Shown: positions 11,691 to 22,500 of the stretch, in pieces
Position numbering within the stretch: the stretch's first letter is position 1
Layout of the letters: every line of letters begins with the position of its first letter
Assembly: GCA_022606425.2 (NCBI GenBank)
Contig: JAHDVF020001550.1
Span: 1-64,000, forward strand
Reading direction: 5' to 3'
From: Lepidostoma basale
Taxonomy: Eukaryota > Arthropoda > Insecta > Trichoptera > Lepidostomatidae
Length of the DNA: 64,000 nt
Translations under genes and position numbers: made by a program
The notes under the pieces: generated by a model
What the model saw: only the letters and a program-made list of their open reading frames with translations
The model's database searches: none
What the model was told of the DNA's origin: nothing

Positions 11691-11887
11691 CCTGGTTTCT
11701 TCGCTCTTGCTGTGATCCTCGATATTTGTAATGTGATCTTCTCAAGAAATTTATAGGACTCGTCTATAGGTCCACATATCGAAGGCCACCTATATAATAT
11801 ACTAAGCACATATTGTGACTAATTACTTGTGGGGCTTGTTCCGTGTTATTGGATTAGAAAATCTTTAATTTCTTATGATAATAGGTT

Positions 11888-11987
11888 TTTTCTCTTCTTC
11901 TTCAAACTCAGTCCTGATTTCCGAATTGCTGAATATAGGCCTCTTCCAAACGTTTCCACTTCTTCTTATCGCTCACTGAGCGTAATA
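11888..11987 (-). mobile_element. LINE terminal scrap, GAA-tailed
   Basis: The minus strand encodes WKRLEEAYIQQ followed by a GAAGAAGAAGAG tail. This is the extreme C-terminus and 3' end of the lineage also seen at 34331, 51981 and 59857. Confidence 0.6.
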
Positions 11988-12747
11988 TATTATTTATTAA
12001 TTTCTTGAGAAAGTTAACAATTCTAAAGCCAAATTAAAAGCTTAACATATTTTGAAATAACTTTTGTTGAATAACTATCAATATACTGAATTATCGCTAA
12101 CGTTTGAGAGCGTGTTATAAATTTGTATTTGAAGAGAAAGTGAAATGAATTAAAGCTCGTAAATTTACAACGCTATAAGTTTCAAGGCTTTGAGAAAATT
12201 ATTTATTTTACGCATGCTTAATTGGCGAAGTATTTGAATATCCTAATGAAACACACTTAGGTAGCATTTAATGAAAGAAGTTTTCAGTATTATTCAGACC
12301 CGAAAGGGCTCCCGAACAATTCTACAATTAGGTCATTAATTATTCCAAATTTGGGCCAAGACGCAGATTTGGAATAAAAGTGAAAATGTGTTTCCCAAAT
12401 TGGTTTTCTTGTCCTCGCAAATCCTAAGACTTAGAGGAATTATGCTAAAGCACTGTCCGGAATTCTAAAAAGAAAAATAGCATTCTAATGGAATAAATGC
12501 ATGTTTAGAAGAGAAATTACTGTGAACAAAACGATCAGAAGCTCTTCTTTATTTATGTACAATAATTGGTTGATCCAGAGAAATTATCACGAGATGGGGA
12601 ATTTTTTCATGCATTCCAGGCTACATATAATGGAATGCCCATGATGTTTTATGACATGTATGGAAGAAGATCTAGTCACGGGGTCTAGCAATGCGATCCA
12701 CCTGACGGACTTCTGAGTTGACAAGGATACGATGACAAAGAAAAAGA
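11988..12747. other. AT-rich sequence, mostly unrecognised
   Basis: The last 200 bp (12560-12747) may be decayed upstream Helitron helicase sequence, but I could not align it confidently. Confidence 0.35.
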
Positions 12748-13230
12748 CAATTTACGCTATGTACAATGAAGCATTGATTGCTATCGAGGATCTTTACGTT
12801 ATCATTGCCAATTGACCACTCAGTCATTTCGGTATGATTGAACTGCAGAAATGACAGCGATTGTTACTCGGAATTTATCATTACTGACTCATGAACAAAA
12901 AATCATTTACGACAGCATTATGCTGGCAGTTTCGACGGGAAAAGGTGGATTCTTTTTTTTTTTTGATGAACCAGGTGGAACTGGCAAAACATTTCTCATT
13001 TCGCTAATTCTCGCCAAAATACGATCAAATAATGGTATTTCATTGGCCGTTGCATCATCTGGCATTGCAACAACTTTATTGGATGGAGGCAAAATAGCTC
13101 AATCAGCATTTAAGCTGCCACCATTCAAAATAACCCAGACGCAGTGTGTAACATAAAAAAAAACAATCATCCATGGCCACAGTGCTAAAACAATGCAAAA
13201 GTATCATATGGGATGAATGCACTTTATGAT
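12748..13230 (+). pseudogene. Helitron helicase (Pif1-like) fragment, broken
   Basis: Conceptual translation gives NEALIAIEDL and PLSHFGM, then in another frame LTHEQKIIYDSIM, a Walker A region GGTGKTFLISL, LAVASSGIATTLLDGG and KLP. A stop at about 13154-13156 and a shift follow, then MATVLKQCKSIIWDECTL with Walker B (IIWDE) at 13173-13226. The order and wording match the helicase domain of Helitron Rep/Hel proteins, a SF1B Pif1-like DNA helicase used in rolling-circle transposition. Just before Walker A an uninterrupted T run expands Phe codons (GGFFFFFDEPGG where GGLFFLDAPGG is usual). No Rep domain or Helitron 3' hairpin was found. Confidence 0.85.
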
Positions 13231-13539
13231 ATGTGATGACTTCATATAATGTATGAAAAATAAGACTAAACTTTTTGGTTACTACTTAAGAACGGAAATT
13301 GTTTTGTTAAATTACAGTCTTATAAAAATAATACAATCGAAAACTTATTATTACAAAGGTGACATGCATACAAAAATCATAAATGAGTTTTTGATCACAA
13401 TTAGTATTAAATATAAAGGCCAATATATTATTCAATCGCTTTGCTTAAGTGTAGTTAAATCTTCACACTAAAGTTGACACATGTGCTACATGACATATAT
13501 AACAATAAACAGTATGTTTCTCCTTTCCTTCTTTTTATG
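13231..13539. other. AT-rich sequence, nothing recognised
   Basis: Contains a 72-codon ORF at 13253-13471 of AT-rich codon content that resembles nothing I know. Not supported as a gene. Confidence 0.35.
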
Positions 13540-13551
13540 TTTAAACCACAT

Positions 13552-13997
13552 CATCATCATCCTAAGCTCGACAGCCCTGGGTGGGCCTTGGCTGAATCCA
13601 GGAGCTTCCTCCATTCTTGTCTGTTTGATGCCCCCATTCTCCAATTTCTCACTTGCAACACCGATGCATCCGTGTTGACACTGTCCATCCATCGCATTTT
13701 GGGCCTTCCTGGTCTTCTACGTCCCTGTGGTACTGAGAGCGTGAGGCGTTTTGTAGGGTTGTCGTCGTCCATTCTGATTATGTGACCAGCCCATCTCAGG
13801 CGCCCTACTTTGACGGATCTAATCACATCGGGCTCTTTATAGATATCATATAGCTCTCGGTTATATCGACGACGCCAACCATTGTGGTCTCTCACTGGGC
13901 CATATATTGTCCTAAGAACCCTTCTTTCAAATGCTGCGATGGACCTTTCAGTGTGTTTTGTCATCACCCAGGTTTCAGAGGCATATGTGAGGACTGA
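13552..13997 (-). mobile_element. Young LINE 3' insertion with 12-bp TSD
   Basis: The insertion is flanked by TTTAAACCACAT at 13540-13551 and 13998-14009. The minus strand encodes about 146 uninterrupted residues of a LINE ORF2 C-terminus: VLTYASETWVMTKHTERSI, RRVLRTIYGPV, RLRWAGHIIRMDDD, RRRPGRPKMRWMD and RQEWRKLLDSAKAHPG, then a stop. The 3' end is an (ATG)n run abutting the TSD. RT and endonuclease domains are missing through 5' truncation. The open frame and intact TSD suggest recent insertion. Confidence 0.92.
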
Positions 13998-14036
13998 TTT
14001 AAACCACATAGCATCTTTATAATAACCTGCTTTCAA

Positions 14037-14599
14037 TTAATTCAATAATTTTGCAAAATTAGCAAGATGACAACTTCAATAGAAATTAGTTAATTCATTT
14101 ATCAATCGGAATCGGATGACAATAATATTGTTTTTTTTTTTAAATCGGTAATGGTAAATCTCAAAAACTATTATGTTTTCGCACCCTTTTTCTTATGATA
14201 GACATATGTATACTATTTTGTACACTTTGAATTAGTTAACACAAATCAGTAGACAAGAAATCGATTTGATCTTATGTACGTGTATTTAAAAAAAAATTGA
14301 CTTTTATAAAAATTGAAGATAGCTGCAAACTTTAATTACTTTTTTTTCAATTATGTCTCAGCTATAAGTGTACTTTATGAACTTATAAATAAGCCTATTA
14401 ATTAGTAAAAGTGTTCCTAGAGGGTATTAGCTAAAGTTTCGAATCAATTTATTGGAACGCATAATTGTTTTCTCGCCAGAGAGGGCGTCCTACGCAACAG
14501 ACTCCGGACGCCTGCTGCTGTATTTTCTGTAAGAAAATTTCAGATATCTTTGCTCCCAAATTGAAAAATAATATTTAAACGTTCATAGATTATTTAAAA
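14037..14599. other. Mostly unique AT-rich sequence
   Basis: No supported ORF. A small CpG-containing patch lies at about 14480-14520. Confidence 0.35.
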
Positions 14600-14946
14600 A
14601 AATACATAAGAAGTGAATGCGGTGCGAATGATGGTGTTATAAACAAAATAATGAAAGGATCATATGGACATATGGAAAGAATGAATGAAGAAAGATTGAT
14701 AAAAAAATTATGTGTTCACAATGTAAATGGAACCAGTTATAGAGAAAGACCGAAGAAAACGTGGCACAATAAAATAAATCAAATATTGAATGTCGGCCAT
14801 GTGAGGAGTCAGATAAATCGATGCGCGTGCATGACAAGATGTATGAATGTTGAGGAAGCGAGAGTAATATGTCAGGAAAGAAAAGTGTGGCAGTCCATTA
14901 TTTCAGCCTACCCCTTCGGCGAGACGGCGTGATGGTTAGTTAGTTC
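14600..14946 (+). mobile_element. LINE 3' end with GTTA tail
   Basis: Encodes (with shifts) HMERMNEERLIKKL, VNGTSYRERPKKTW, NQILNVGHVRSQ and MNVEEARVICQ. It ends in a CCCCTTCGGCGAGACGG hairpin and GATGGTTAGTTAGTT. Same sublineage as 38609-38999 and 25492-25955. Confidence 0.88.
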
Positions 14947-15039
14947 AATTGTATGGAATTTACATTGCTCAAGAAACAATACATTAAGATATATTTTATA
15001 GTTACAACATAAAAAATCATTATAACTGATAAAGTTCAT

Positions 15040-15190
15040 ATTTAACAGTTTAATTATATTTTTAGAAGGGACAAGTTTTGCCGTACGAGGCCATTGTCAA
15101 ATGCATTAGAAAGGTGAAACATGTCATTCCCTTAAAATATAATAAACTACTAGAGATCTCACGCTTTTATTCGTATTAATTGTTATAGAT
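15040..15190. repeat. Family E palindromic repeat, decayed
   Basis: Inverted halves around 15070-15105 and 15105-15130. The right half has GTGAAACATGTCATTCCC, then AATATAATAAACTACTAGA and TATTCGTATTAAT, the E-type flank. Confidence 0.65.
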
Positions 15191-15239
15191 ATGTACCTTT
15201 TTTTTATACAGAAACCTATTCTAAAAATAAAATCAATCA

Positions 15240-15346
15240 CTCTATCACTAAGTATAAACCACATTATTTGAGTTTCACTCTGTAGCGAGAGAGTGAAACC
15301 GTTTAGCCCTACTTACTAAAATAAAATGGTTTATACTAAGTCATAA
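15240..15346. repeat. Short palindromic element
   Basis: An outer inverted pair CTAAGTATAAACCA (15249-15262) and TGGTTTATACTAAG (about 15328-15341) encloses an inner hairpin GTTTCACTCT, loop, AGAGAGTGAAAC. MITE-like; no TSD identified. Confidence 0.6.
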
Positions 15347-15404
15347 AGAATTGACTTTTATTTCTTGTTTCTTGAACAATTATGAAAAACTGCATTTTAA
15401 ATAA

Positions 15405-15580
15405 TTAATACGAATGAAAACGCAAGTTTTCTAGAACTTCTATTAAATTTTATGGGAATGACATGTTCCGCCGTTCTAAAGCATTAACAACATTTGATAA
15501 TGCCTTAGAACGGCGAAACATGTCAATCCCATATAATATAATAAAACTTCTAGAAAACTGACGTTTTTATTCGTATTAAT
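15405..15580. repeat. Family E palindromic repeat, well preserved
   Basis: Arms 15405-15484 and 15499-15580 are inverted: TTAATACGAATGAAAACG, then TTTTCTAGAA, ATGGGAATGACATGTTCCGCC and the reverse complement. The plus core (15492-15526) is TTGATAA, T, GCC, loop, GGC, GAAA, CATG, TC, a hammerhead-like layout with C-to-U and G-to-A changes in the first box. Confidence 0.85.
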
Positions 15581-16430
15581 TGATATTTACTTTTATTTTT
15601 AAATATGTCAAACCACCATGTAATAGCTTCGAATAATCAAAAAACCTAATTGTTACAACTTTAATTCATTGAATATTACGTGTTATTGCGAGTATCGCTC
15701 CAGTAGCTATATGTAAACCTGTCAACAGTCACGTGTGTAAGGATGACATCAAGACTACGCAAAGTTAGACGAAATAATGCCGCACTGTCGTATATGTTAT
15801 GTATCCACGCGGATACTTTCTTGTCCTTGGGCGCGCGAAGTTCGGAGGCGAGAGGGCGCGCGAGCCGCCGCCGGCCGGGCCTCTGCAGGGGCCGACTAAT
15901 TAAACCAAATTACTCGGGAAAGCCAAACAAGTCGTAACTAGCACCTGATTAATCCCGGCCCGTGGGTGAAACTGGCTCGTTATTGAGTGTCCCAATAAGT
16001 TACTCGACCCATAAAACCCCCTCCGCGTAATGAAACCCGTGCCAGAATGGGACAACTTTTAAAATTCGAACCTTCGTTTCGTCACCCGCTGCGTCACGGT
16101 CCCTGTGGGACCAACCGCTCTGTAAGCGTGTGATAAAATAATTATTTTTACGTTGAGGGATTAGTTTATCGTGACCTCATTCGCTTACACCGGCGTGTTT
16201 ATACTTAGAACTTTGATAAAAGGATCCTTGTATCTTTACTAACAACTTGTACTATTTTAAATATAAATTATGTTGATGGGTGAAATTTATTATTCTTAAA
16301 TTAAAATTAATCATGGTATTGTGTAATAGCTTTCTTTAATGCAAATATTTCAAACGAGTTTAAAAAATGTGTATTTTGGTTGATAACTTTGATTGTCAAA
16401 GAGTTAGATGTTTATAAAATTTAGATTTAT
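15581..16430. other. Unique sequence with GC-rich island
   Basis: 15760-16130 is strongly CpG-rich, including a run of GCCGCC near 15862. A 64-codon ORF (15743-15937) covers part of it but resembles no protein I know. Candidate conserved non-coding or regulatory DNA. Confidence 0.35.
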
Positions 16431-16444
16431 AAAACAAAGGATTT

Positions 16445-16622
16445 AACTAACTAACTAACTAACTAACCATCACCGTGTCTCTCCGAAGGGGTAGTCAGAA
16501 ATAATAGACTGCCACACTTTAACCGATGCGGCACTTCATCCTTCTCTTTTCGCCCCCGCGGGAGACGTGGTGTGGTGGGTTGCGAACCTCATCGCCACCA
16601 ATAAGCCTTTTCCGCGAGGATC
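16445..16622 (-). mobile_element. Short non-autonomous retroposon sharing a LINE tail, 12-bp TSD
   Basis: Flanked by AACAAAGGATTT at 16433-16444 and 16623-16634. Minus strand: a 5' head (16622 to about 16530) that matches no LINE copy here, then GTGTGGCAGTCTATTATTTC, the CCCCTTCGGAGAG hairpin, GATGG and (TTAG)n at the insertion edge. The 3' part is identical in design to the GTTA-tail LINEs, so this is either a SINE that captured their tail or a chimeric truncated LINE. Confidence 0.85.
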
Positions 16623-16671
16623 AACAAAGGATTTCGTTTTCTTAAATCTCATAATTATTTAGCGCGATTAT

Positions 16672-16825
16672 ATTTCTTCTTCTTCTTCTTGTCCTGTCAC
16701 ACCTCCTTTCGACCTCAACGTGATGATGTTAGGCATCAGGCATGCGATAGAGTCGGGCGGAAAAGGTTCCTTAAGGTCTGTGCACCGCGGAGTTGTGACA
16801 GGACAAAAAGAAGAAGAATAATGAC
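16672..16825. repeat. Inverted-terminal element with GAA ends
   Basis: The left end (TTCTTCTTCTTGTCCTGTCA, followed by CACCTCC) is inverted at the right end (TTGTGACAGGAC followed by AAAAAGAAGAAGAA). The interior of about 100 bp is GC-richer. It could be a MITE or two LINE tails joined head to head: the same GACAGGACACGG plus GAAGAAG tail ends the LINE at 58250-58475. Confidence 0.65.
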
Positions 16826-17490
16826 CTAGTTTAATGAAACATATGTAGGTATATATAAATACTAATCAACAAGTAATTATTTTCATCTATAGCCCAAGAA
16901 TATTGTTCATTATTGTCCTACATTTGATATACATAGCAAGGCGAAACATGTGAAAACATACTGTTTTTAGAAAGTGTGTTTCATTTTGAAGTCAGTATTA
17001 TATAACAAGAAAGCGTCTCAAATCACAATACATAAGGTGGAAAAAAAACTTACCCAATGTTACGTTTGTTTTATTGATTACTGACGCCAAAGCCTTTCAA
17101 ATGTGAGCGAAAATCGCGGAAATTTCGGAGGTTTATTGAATTTGATGGATGTAATAAAGACAAATGTGTTCCAGTCTCGGTGTGCTTGTATTAGGGCTTG
17201 GCTTACGGTGAATTTCAATATTGAACTTGACAACTACCATTTATCAACTAAACAGGTAAAAGGAACGGAACATGATAAACACAAAACACAAATAATTTTT
17301 CACTAAAATTTTGTCAACCGACCGCGGCCATGTTAAAAAAAGAACTATCTTACAATTGTCACTTAACTTGACGTTTTTGACGGCATTCTTTTGTTTTTAA
17401 ATATAAAGGAAAACTTCTTTTTATAAATTAAACACAAAATTGGGTCTTACCCAAGTACCTACCTACCTACTCTGAAAAAAAATATTTTTT
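16826..17490. other. AT-rich sequence with a family E scrap
   Basis: 16918-16980 holds CATTTGATATACATAGCAAG then GCGAAACATGTG, half of a family E core. The rest, including a 67-codon ORF at 17103-17306, is unrecognised. Confidence 0.4.
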
Positions 17491-17810
17491 AATGTTTCTT
17501 CTTCTTCTTCAAGTGCTCTGTCGGGTCCCTCCAACGTTGGCGATCACCTGGGCGAACCTCTCCCTGTCCTGCGCCGCTCGAAACAGCTCCTTCACACTTC
17601 GGATGCCGGTCTACTCCCTCACGTTTCGCAGCCAGGACATCTGTCTCCTACCCGGCCCTCGGCATCACACAATCCCCTCATTTATCAGTTGGAGAAGGTG
17701 GTACTTTTCCCCACGCAGTATATGACCCAGATGTGAAATCATCCGAACTTTGATAGTTGACAACAGTTCCCTGTCAACTCTAGCTTGCCTCAAGATTAAG
17801 TATTGGTAAC
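17491..17810 (-). mobile_element. LINE 3' fragment, GHILRGEKY lineage, minus strand
   Basis: The minus strand encodes (one shift) VRMISHLGHILRGEKYHLL, LINEGIV, SWLRNVR, SVKELFRAAQDRERF and VIANVGGT, then ends in a GAAGAAGAAGAA tail at 17491-17510. Relatives lie at 46365, 58250, and 60180 with 61040. The RT domain is absent. Confidence 0.85.
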
Positions 17811-17892
17811 CATGTCTGTCAATGTTCAGTTAGAGTAAATGTGCTGTTTATCCACGTGAATCGGAAATTATATAAGTTATCCGAAATTATAT

Positions 17893-18175
17893 AAGGATGA
17901 CCTTCGTGGCCGAGTGTTAAGTGCATTGACTGCAACCCCGTAGGTTCCGGGTTTGATTCCCGGCGAGGGCAGTGTGATTGTCACACTGTCTTTGGTCTGG
18001 TGTAGAATTCACGTGACAATAAAACGGCGATAGATTAGCTACATATCACATTTCACGAGAATCACTATGATAGCTTATAATACGAGTAATACCCTTAACT
18101 TTGATTTGGCTCATGCTGTCATATGTAAATAGCGATTCAACCAAACATTTATAATGATAATAATAATAATCATAT
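17893..18175 (+). mobile_element. tRNA-derived SINE, near full length
   Basis: Head: GACCTTCGTGGCCGAGTG (A box) and GGTTTGATTCCCGG (B box, about 17950-17963). Immediately after is a hairpin CAGTGTGA, TTG, TCACACTG, then a common body (GTCTTTGGTCTGGTGTAGAA, CACGTGACAATAAAACGG, TAGCTACATATCACAT) and a (TAA)n-like tail. The head and B box support pol III transcription; the body is shared by all copies in the window. Confidence 0.9.
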
Positions 18176-19050
18176 TTGTATTAATATTTTAAAAATATTG
18201 ACATAAATTCTTATTTCAATATAAAATAAAATTTGCTCCAAATATTTGGTACTCAAGAAAAACTGTTTAGAGTTCCTAAGTATGAGACGTAGTTATCTTT
18301 TCTGAGTTTTACTGGAAAAGTTTCCGATAGTTTTCCCATTTCCGATGTTCAGTGCACGTAACAAAATGGCGGCCACGGCGTCAAGACGGAACCGGATGTA
18401 CTCTGACTCAAAGAATATCCGGCCCTCTGTAATCATATCTTCACGGTGGACAGGTCAAGAGTGTCTACCCGCCTATTTTTCCTTTGCTGAGCACTCATAA
18501 TTTATATACTACAGGGGGGTAATTTATGTTTCATGGCTGTGTTTGGTTTAATTTTTTATGAACCATGTATTACATCGACAAAGCATTACTTATTGATTTT
18601 ACAATAAATGTTCTTGGTTTTAGATTGTACCTAATGAGAACAAAGAAAAATATTTCAAAAATTTCGGAAACAACATATATAGAGTGTATGCTTTATGTTC
18701 CTGGGCGATTAATTTTAACTAGTTGCAACACTCTTAATCTGTTATAAATTTTAATATATACATTTTTTCACACACGTTTAAAATTTCACAGTTAACAATA
18801 AAATAGTGTTATCCTTTTGTTTTTTTAACACTAATGTCATTCAACAATAATCAGAACAAATTTAAAAATAATCCAGAAACGTTCTCGAGCATGCGCATAT
18901 TGCGCATTTTTCATTACTTTCGGAGAGAAGTATTCTTCTCTCGCTCTCTTGTATTCAAAATATTATCGTACTCTTTCTTGGTGACCTCAGAGGTTGTGCT
19001 TTTTTATATTATGATATGTATAAAATTAAATTCATTATTTATTAGACTGT
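18176..19050. other. Unique AT-rich sequence with a small GC patch
   Basis: 18340-18450 is CpG-rich; the remainder is AT-rich. The ORFs at 18565 and 18834 are AT-composition frames with no resemblance to known proteins. Confidence 0.35.
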
Positions 19051-19059
19051 ATTTTTTCA

Positions 19060-19345
19060 AAAGAAAACACTGTTTAATATTCCACTATACTATATTTATA
19101 GACTACACAACTTGTTTCGGAGTTACCTCCATCTTCAGATGTAAATATACGACGTATATTTACATATATATTTACAAATTTATGTCGTATATTTACCTGA
19201 AGACGGATGTAACTCCAAAAAATGTTGTGTATTCTATAAGTATGGTTTAGTGGAATATTAAACGGTGTTTTTTTTTTTAAATCCAGTGTAATTACAATGG
19301 AATTCCACAGTGTTAATGCCTTAATTTTCAAGAAAAATATTCTTT
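19060..19345. repeat. Family N palindromic repeat
   Basis: Outer arms 19066-19115 and 19222-19272 (CACTGTTTAATATTCCACTA and its inverse). The minus core at 19143-19105 reads CTGAAGA, T, GGAG, GTAA, CTCC, GAAA, CAAGTTG. The plus core at 19195-19230 is damaged (CCAAAAAA). The flank at 19290-19345 (AATTACAATGGAATTCCACA then GTGTTAATGCC) is the shared D/N module. Confidence 0.8.
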
Positions 19346-19424
19346 ATTTATTGATTTATTATAGATTTTTTGCCATTATCCATGTAATACATCCAAGATA
19401 TTCGATGAAGACTTTTCTTCACGA

Positions 19425-19800
19425 TTGTGAATCCTCATGTGGCTATAAAGTCTAACCCTGGACCCAAACATTCTCTTGTATCTAGAGCAAGGGAAGACGT
19501 CGGCAGTGGAACCGTCATAGTCTCCCTATGGTCTCTGTGTTCATCTACTCCTCCTTCTAGTGACGTCGTTTCTGTAATGTTATTTATAGCCTTGTGCGCT
19601 TTTAAGAACAGTTATTCACTAACTGGATCTCTCTTCTGCAGTATTTTTCCAGCGTTCACTATCAATGTTAGCTTTTAGGGAGTCTTTAAAGCGTTTGCTC
19701 CAACTTCCATGTGATCCGTGTGTTCCGTGTTTTGTTTAGTCAGTCGACATGGTCAAGCCAGCGCAGTTGTCGCTGATAAATAGTAGCCTCAACATTTGTT
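19425..19800 (-). mobile_element. LINE 3' fragment with C-terminal zinc-finger remnant
   Basis: The minus strand encodes, in shifted frames, VEATIYQRQLRWLDHVD, RFKDSLKANIDSERWKNTAE, then FPCSRYKRMFGSRVRLYSHM and RIH. The last part is a mutated C2H2 finger (second Cys lost) homologous to the intact one at 29685-29760. Confidence 0.8.
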
Positions 19801-20755
19801 ATTTTTACTACAGTAAGTATACTGTCATATGTTCGTTTGTCAAATAAATAGTAATACACAAGGCTCTCAAAGAGCGTAAAAATATTTTGGTCACATATAT
19901 CGGAGAGAATAGGACCACCTTGAAAAGATCATTCCATTGGGCAAATTTAGGGAAAACGACCAGACGGATGCCCACCGAATCGCAGGTCCGATCAAAGCAG
20001 GGCGCTGACTGGCCTCTCAATAGCTGGAGCCTGGAGACTGATCTTTGGTCATGTTTTCATATTAAAATTATATTAAATAATACCAACTATTACAGACGGT
20101 CTGTGAGTAGTCACATCATTATTACTGACCTGAAGTAACCACGTCACTACTCAAAGGTTAAGAAGAAGTAAAAAAATTATATAACTTCAACGAGGAAACA
20201 TATTTTTTAAGACTGGCACTACATACTAAAACATAATGTCAACGACCACGCTAAAACGTGTTAAGAATCTTATGCAAGTGAAGTATTTCAGTTATTCCGC
20301 TATAAATAAAACAGGGACATTGCCATCATAAAAAAGTAAGTACTTTATTTTATTTGTCCTTTAAGAGATTTGTGCTTCACCAATGGCAACTGAAAGAATC
20401 ATGAGTGTTGGATTCTCATTAGCACTCAAAATGGCGGCAGGCGAACGTTTTTATTCTCAAGTTTTTATTTCCCGCGAAGCTTGATACAAGATTCATGTCA
20501 TAGCGCATCTTCACAAATTAAATAATATATTATTCAAGATGTACGCAGCGGCGAGATGCGAAGCGCACAGAGATATCAGGTACTCTGAAGAAAAAAACCT
20601 TTGGTTATAACTCACTTCGCGTCCATTCATTCAGCTTCAATAAATCTATTATTGAATAAGAGTAATTATATTATTTAATCAAGAAATGCTTTCAATCACT
20701 TATATATTTTAATACATGTGTGTATGCTAGTTTTTAAGTTGTCGTAAGTGTAAAA
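19801..20755. other. Unique sequence, nothing recognised
   Basis: An 83-codon ORF at 19887-20138 covers a CpG-richer patch (19960-20060) but resembles no known family. Not supported as a gene. Confidence 0.35.
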
Positions 20756-20890
20756 TATCACGTTGTGTTATGGATTCACATTTGAAAAACTTTTTGGAAA
20801 CATTGTATTTTCACAATACTTTTTGGCACTTTTCACTAACATGTTTCGGGACACAAACTTCCCTTCGTGTATGAATTGTAACAGTTTAAT
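20756..20890 (-). repeat. Palindromic-family relic with GAAAC/CATG core
   Basis: Contains TTGTGTTATGGATTCACATT, as at 63459 (family K), and on the minus strand a core ending CCCGAAACATGTTAG at 20849-20835. The first box is too diverged to call. Confidence 0.5.
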
Positions 20891-22120
20891 GAAAGAGAGT
20901 TATTACTTATATACTAAATGACGTGTTAAGAAGTGGAGGGTGGAAAATAAAATTTAGCGGCAGGGTAAATTCTTGTTTAGTTGGAATAAGATTTGTTCGC
21001 ATTTGAAAAAAGCATGCTAAAATATTTATACTTGGGTACAAAGTAGAGTATGTAGTTTCCAAATGAGAATGATAAATAATAATACTAAAACAGACATTTA
21101 CTATCCTGATAATGGAGTGTTCAACAATTGGAAATATTCAAGATCATTTGTAATATTAAAAGTTTTTTTTTAATCATTGAAACTTTTAACATAATTTTTG
21201 GAGAAAATGATGCTCCTAAACATTCAGTTGTCAAATACCCTGAATGTGGAATCTGCGATGATTTCCAAAACGTCCGTAGAAGAAAAAACGACGAGCAACT
21301 GACATACTTAAGAATCCAAGAAATATTTTTCTTTCAAACAAATTTAAAATAAAAAAAATGAATTAATTAAATTAATGATATTTAGACTCCCGAATTATTG
21401 TGTTATTTTTTAATATTCTGTGCAAAGAATGGTGATATTTATATTTTTAAAATTACAGCATTTCTTGCAGAACTTTCTTATTCCCATGACTGATTCCGAG
21501 AAATAACTGGACACTAGAAAAAAAATAATAAGAAATTATCTCTCCTTTAAAATGCGTTAGTTTCAATATATAGATAATTTCAAACTTAGAATTTTATTAT
21601 GTGTCAGTAATGTTTTTGTATATCCTGATTTTAGTATTTTTTTTAGCCTATGTCACTGTCTTATTTTTAGATGAAATGCTATTACTGGCAGTTGATTAAA
21701 CTAAAGGATGGTGCTTAATAATTGCACTGCCTATATTATGAACTTGATGTAAATATCTAATTGAAGGATTCAATTTGATGTACATTGATATGTATTTTTT
21801 TACTAATAATGTATTTAGTACAAACAAAAATTTATAAAATTATTATATGAAGCATTCACTTTTTTTGTAAAATGAAATGATGAAACGAAACTAGGTGGCG
21901 TTATTAATATACAAATTGTTTTTTCATTTTTTATGTGAAATAATTTTGAATGCAAAACTCTTATTTTTATCTGTTTAAAGCTCTTGCCATTCCACCAGAA
22001 AGGTCGTCAGATATTGTTTGTATAATGTAGATACATGGTTCATTATTTAAAATCTACTATAAATGTTAAATTAATTGTTATTAATCGTGGCATATATCTC
22101 TAAACATGTAACTTTGAAAT
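20891..22120. other. AT-rich sequence, nothing recognised
   Basis: The 74-codon ORF at 21128-21352 is not recognisable. No repeat member identified. Confidence 0.35.
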
Positions 22121-22125
22121 ATTAT

Positions 22126-22500
22126 AAGAATTAATTGTATCTCAATAGAGACGAATATGTAAATTATTTGGAAACAGAATATGGTGGTCGAGGCGTTTAC
22201 AGGGCTTATGACCTGTCATCGGTTGGGTTAAGCGATTGCTTTATGTAATACAACATTCCCTATTCCGCCCTTCTTACGAACACCACGTTTGACAATTATT
22301 TTTTAATGTTGTATATATGCTACCATGATGAGAAACATTTCACATATTTTAGTTCAATCTACACTAGTGCCATCTATTAAGACTAGATGTAAGCATTAAG
22401 CAGAAAATCTTTATGAATGTAATGTGAAACGCCTCGACCACCATATTCTGTTTCCCAATAATTTACATCTTCGTCTCTATTGATATACAATAAATTCTTA
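22126..22500. mobile_element. MITE-like element with about 77-bp terminal inverted repeats
   Basis: Left arm 22126-22204 and right arm 22424-22500 are inverted: both include CAATAGAGACGAA, ATGTAAATTATT, GGAAACAGAATATGGTGGTC and GAGGCGTTT. The interior (about 220 bp) is non-coding. A partial copy with the same left arm and interior lies at 62415-62670. TSD unclear. Confidence 0.85.

Noticed and set aside
15743..15937. 64-codon ORF over a GC-rich island as a 5' exon
   Set aside because: Arg-rich content follows from GC-rich codons. No splice donor or protein similarity could be supported.
17893..17965. Genuine tRNA gene
   Set aside because: A and B boxes are present, but the acceptor stem does not close and the same body follows in many copies: a SINE head.
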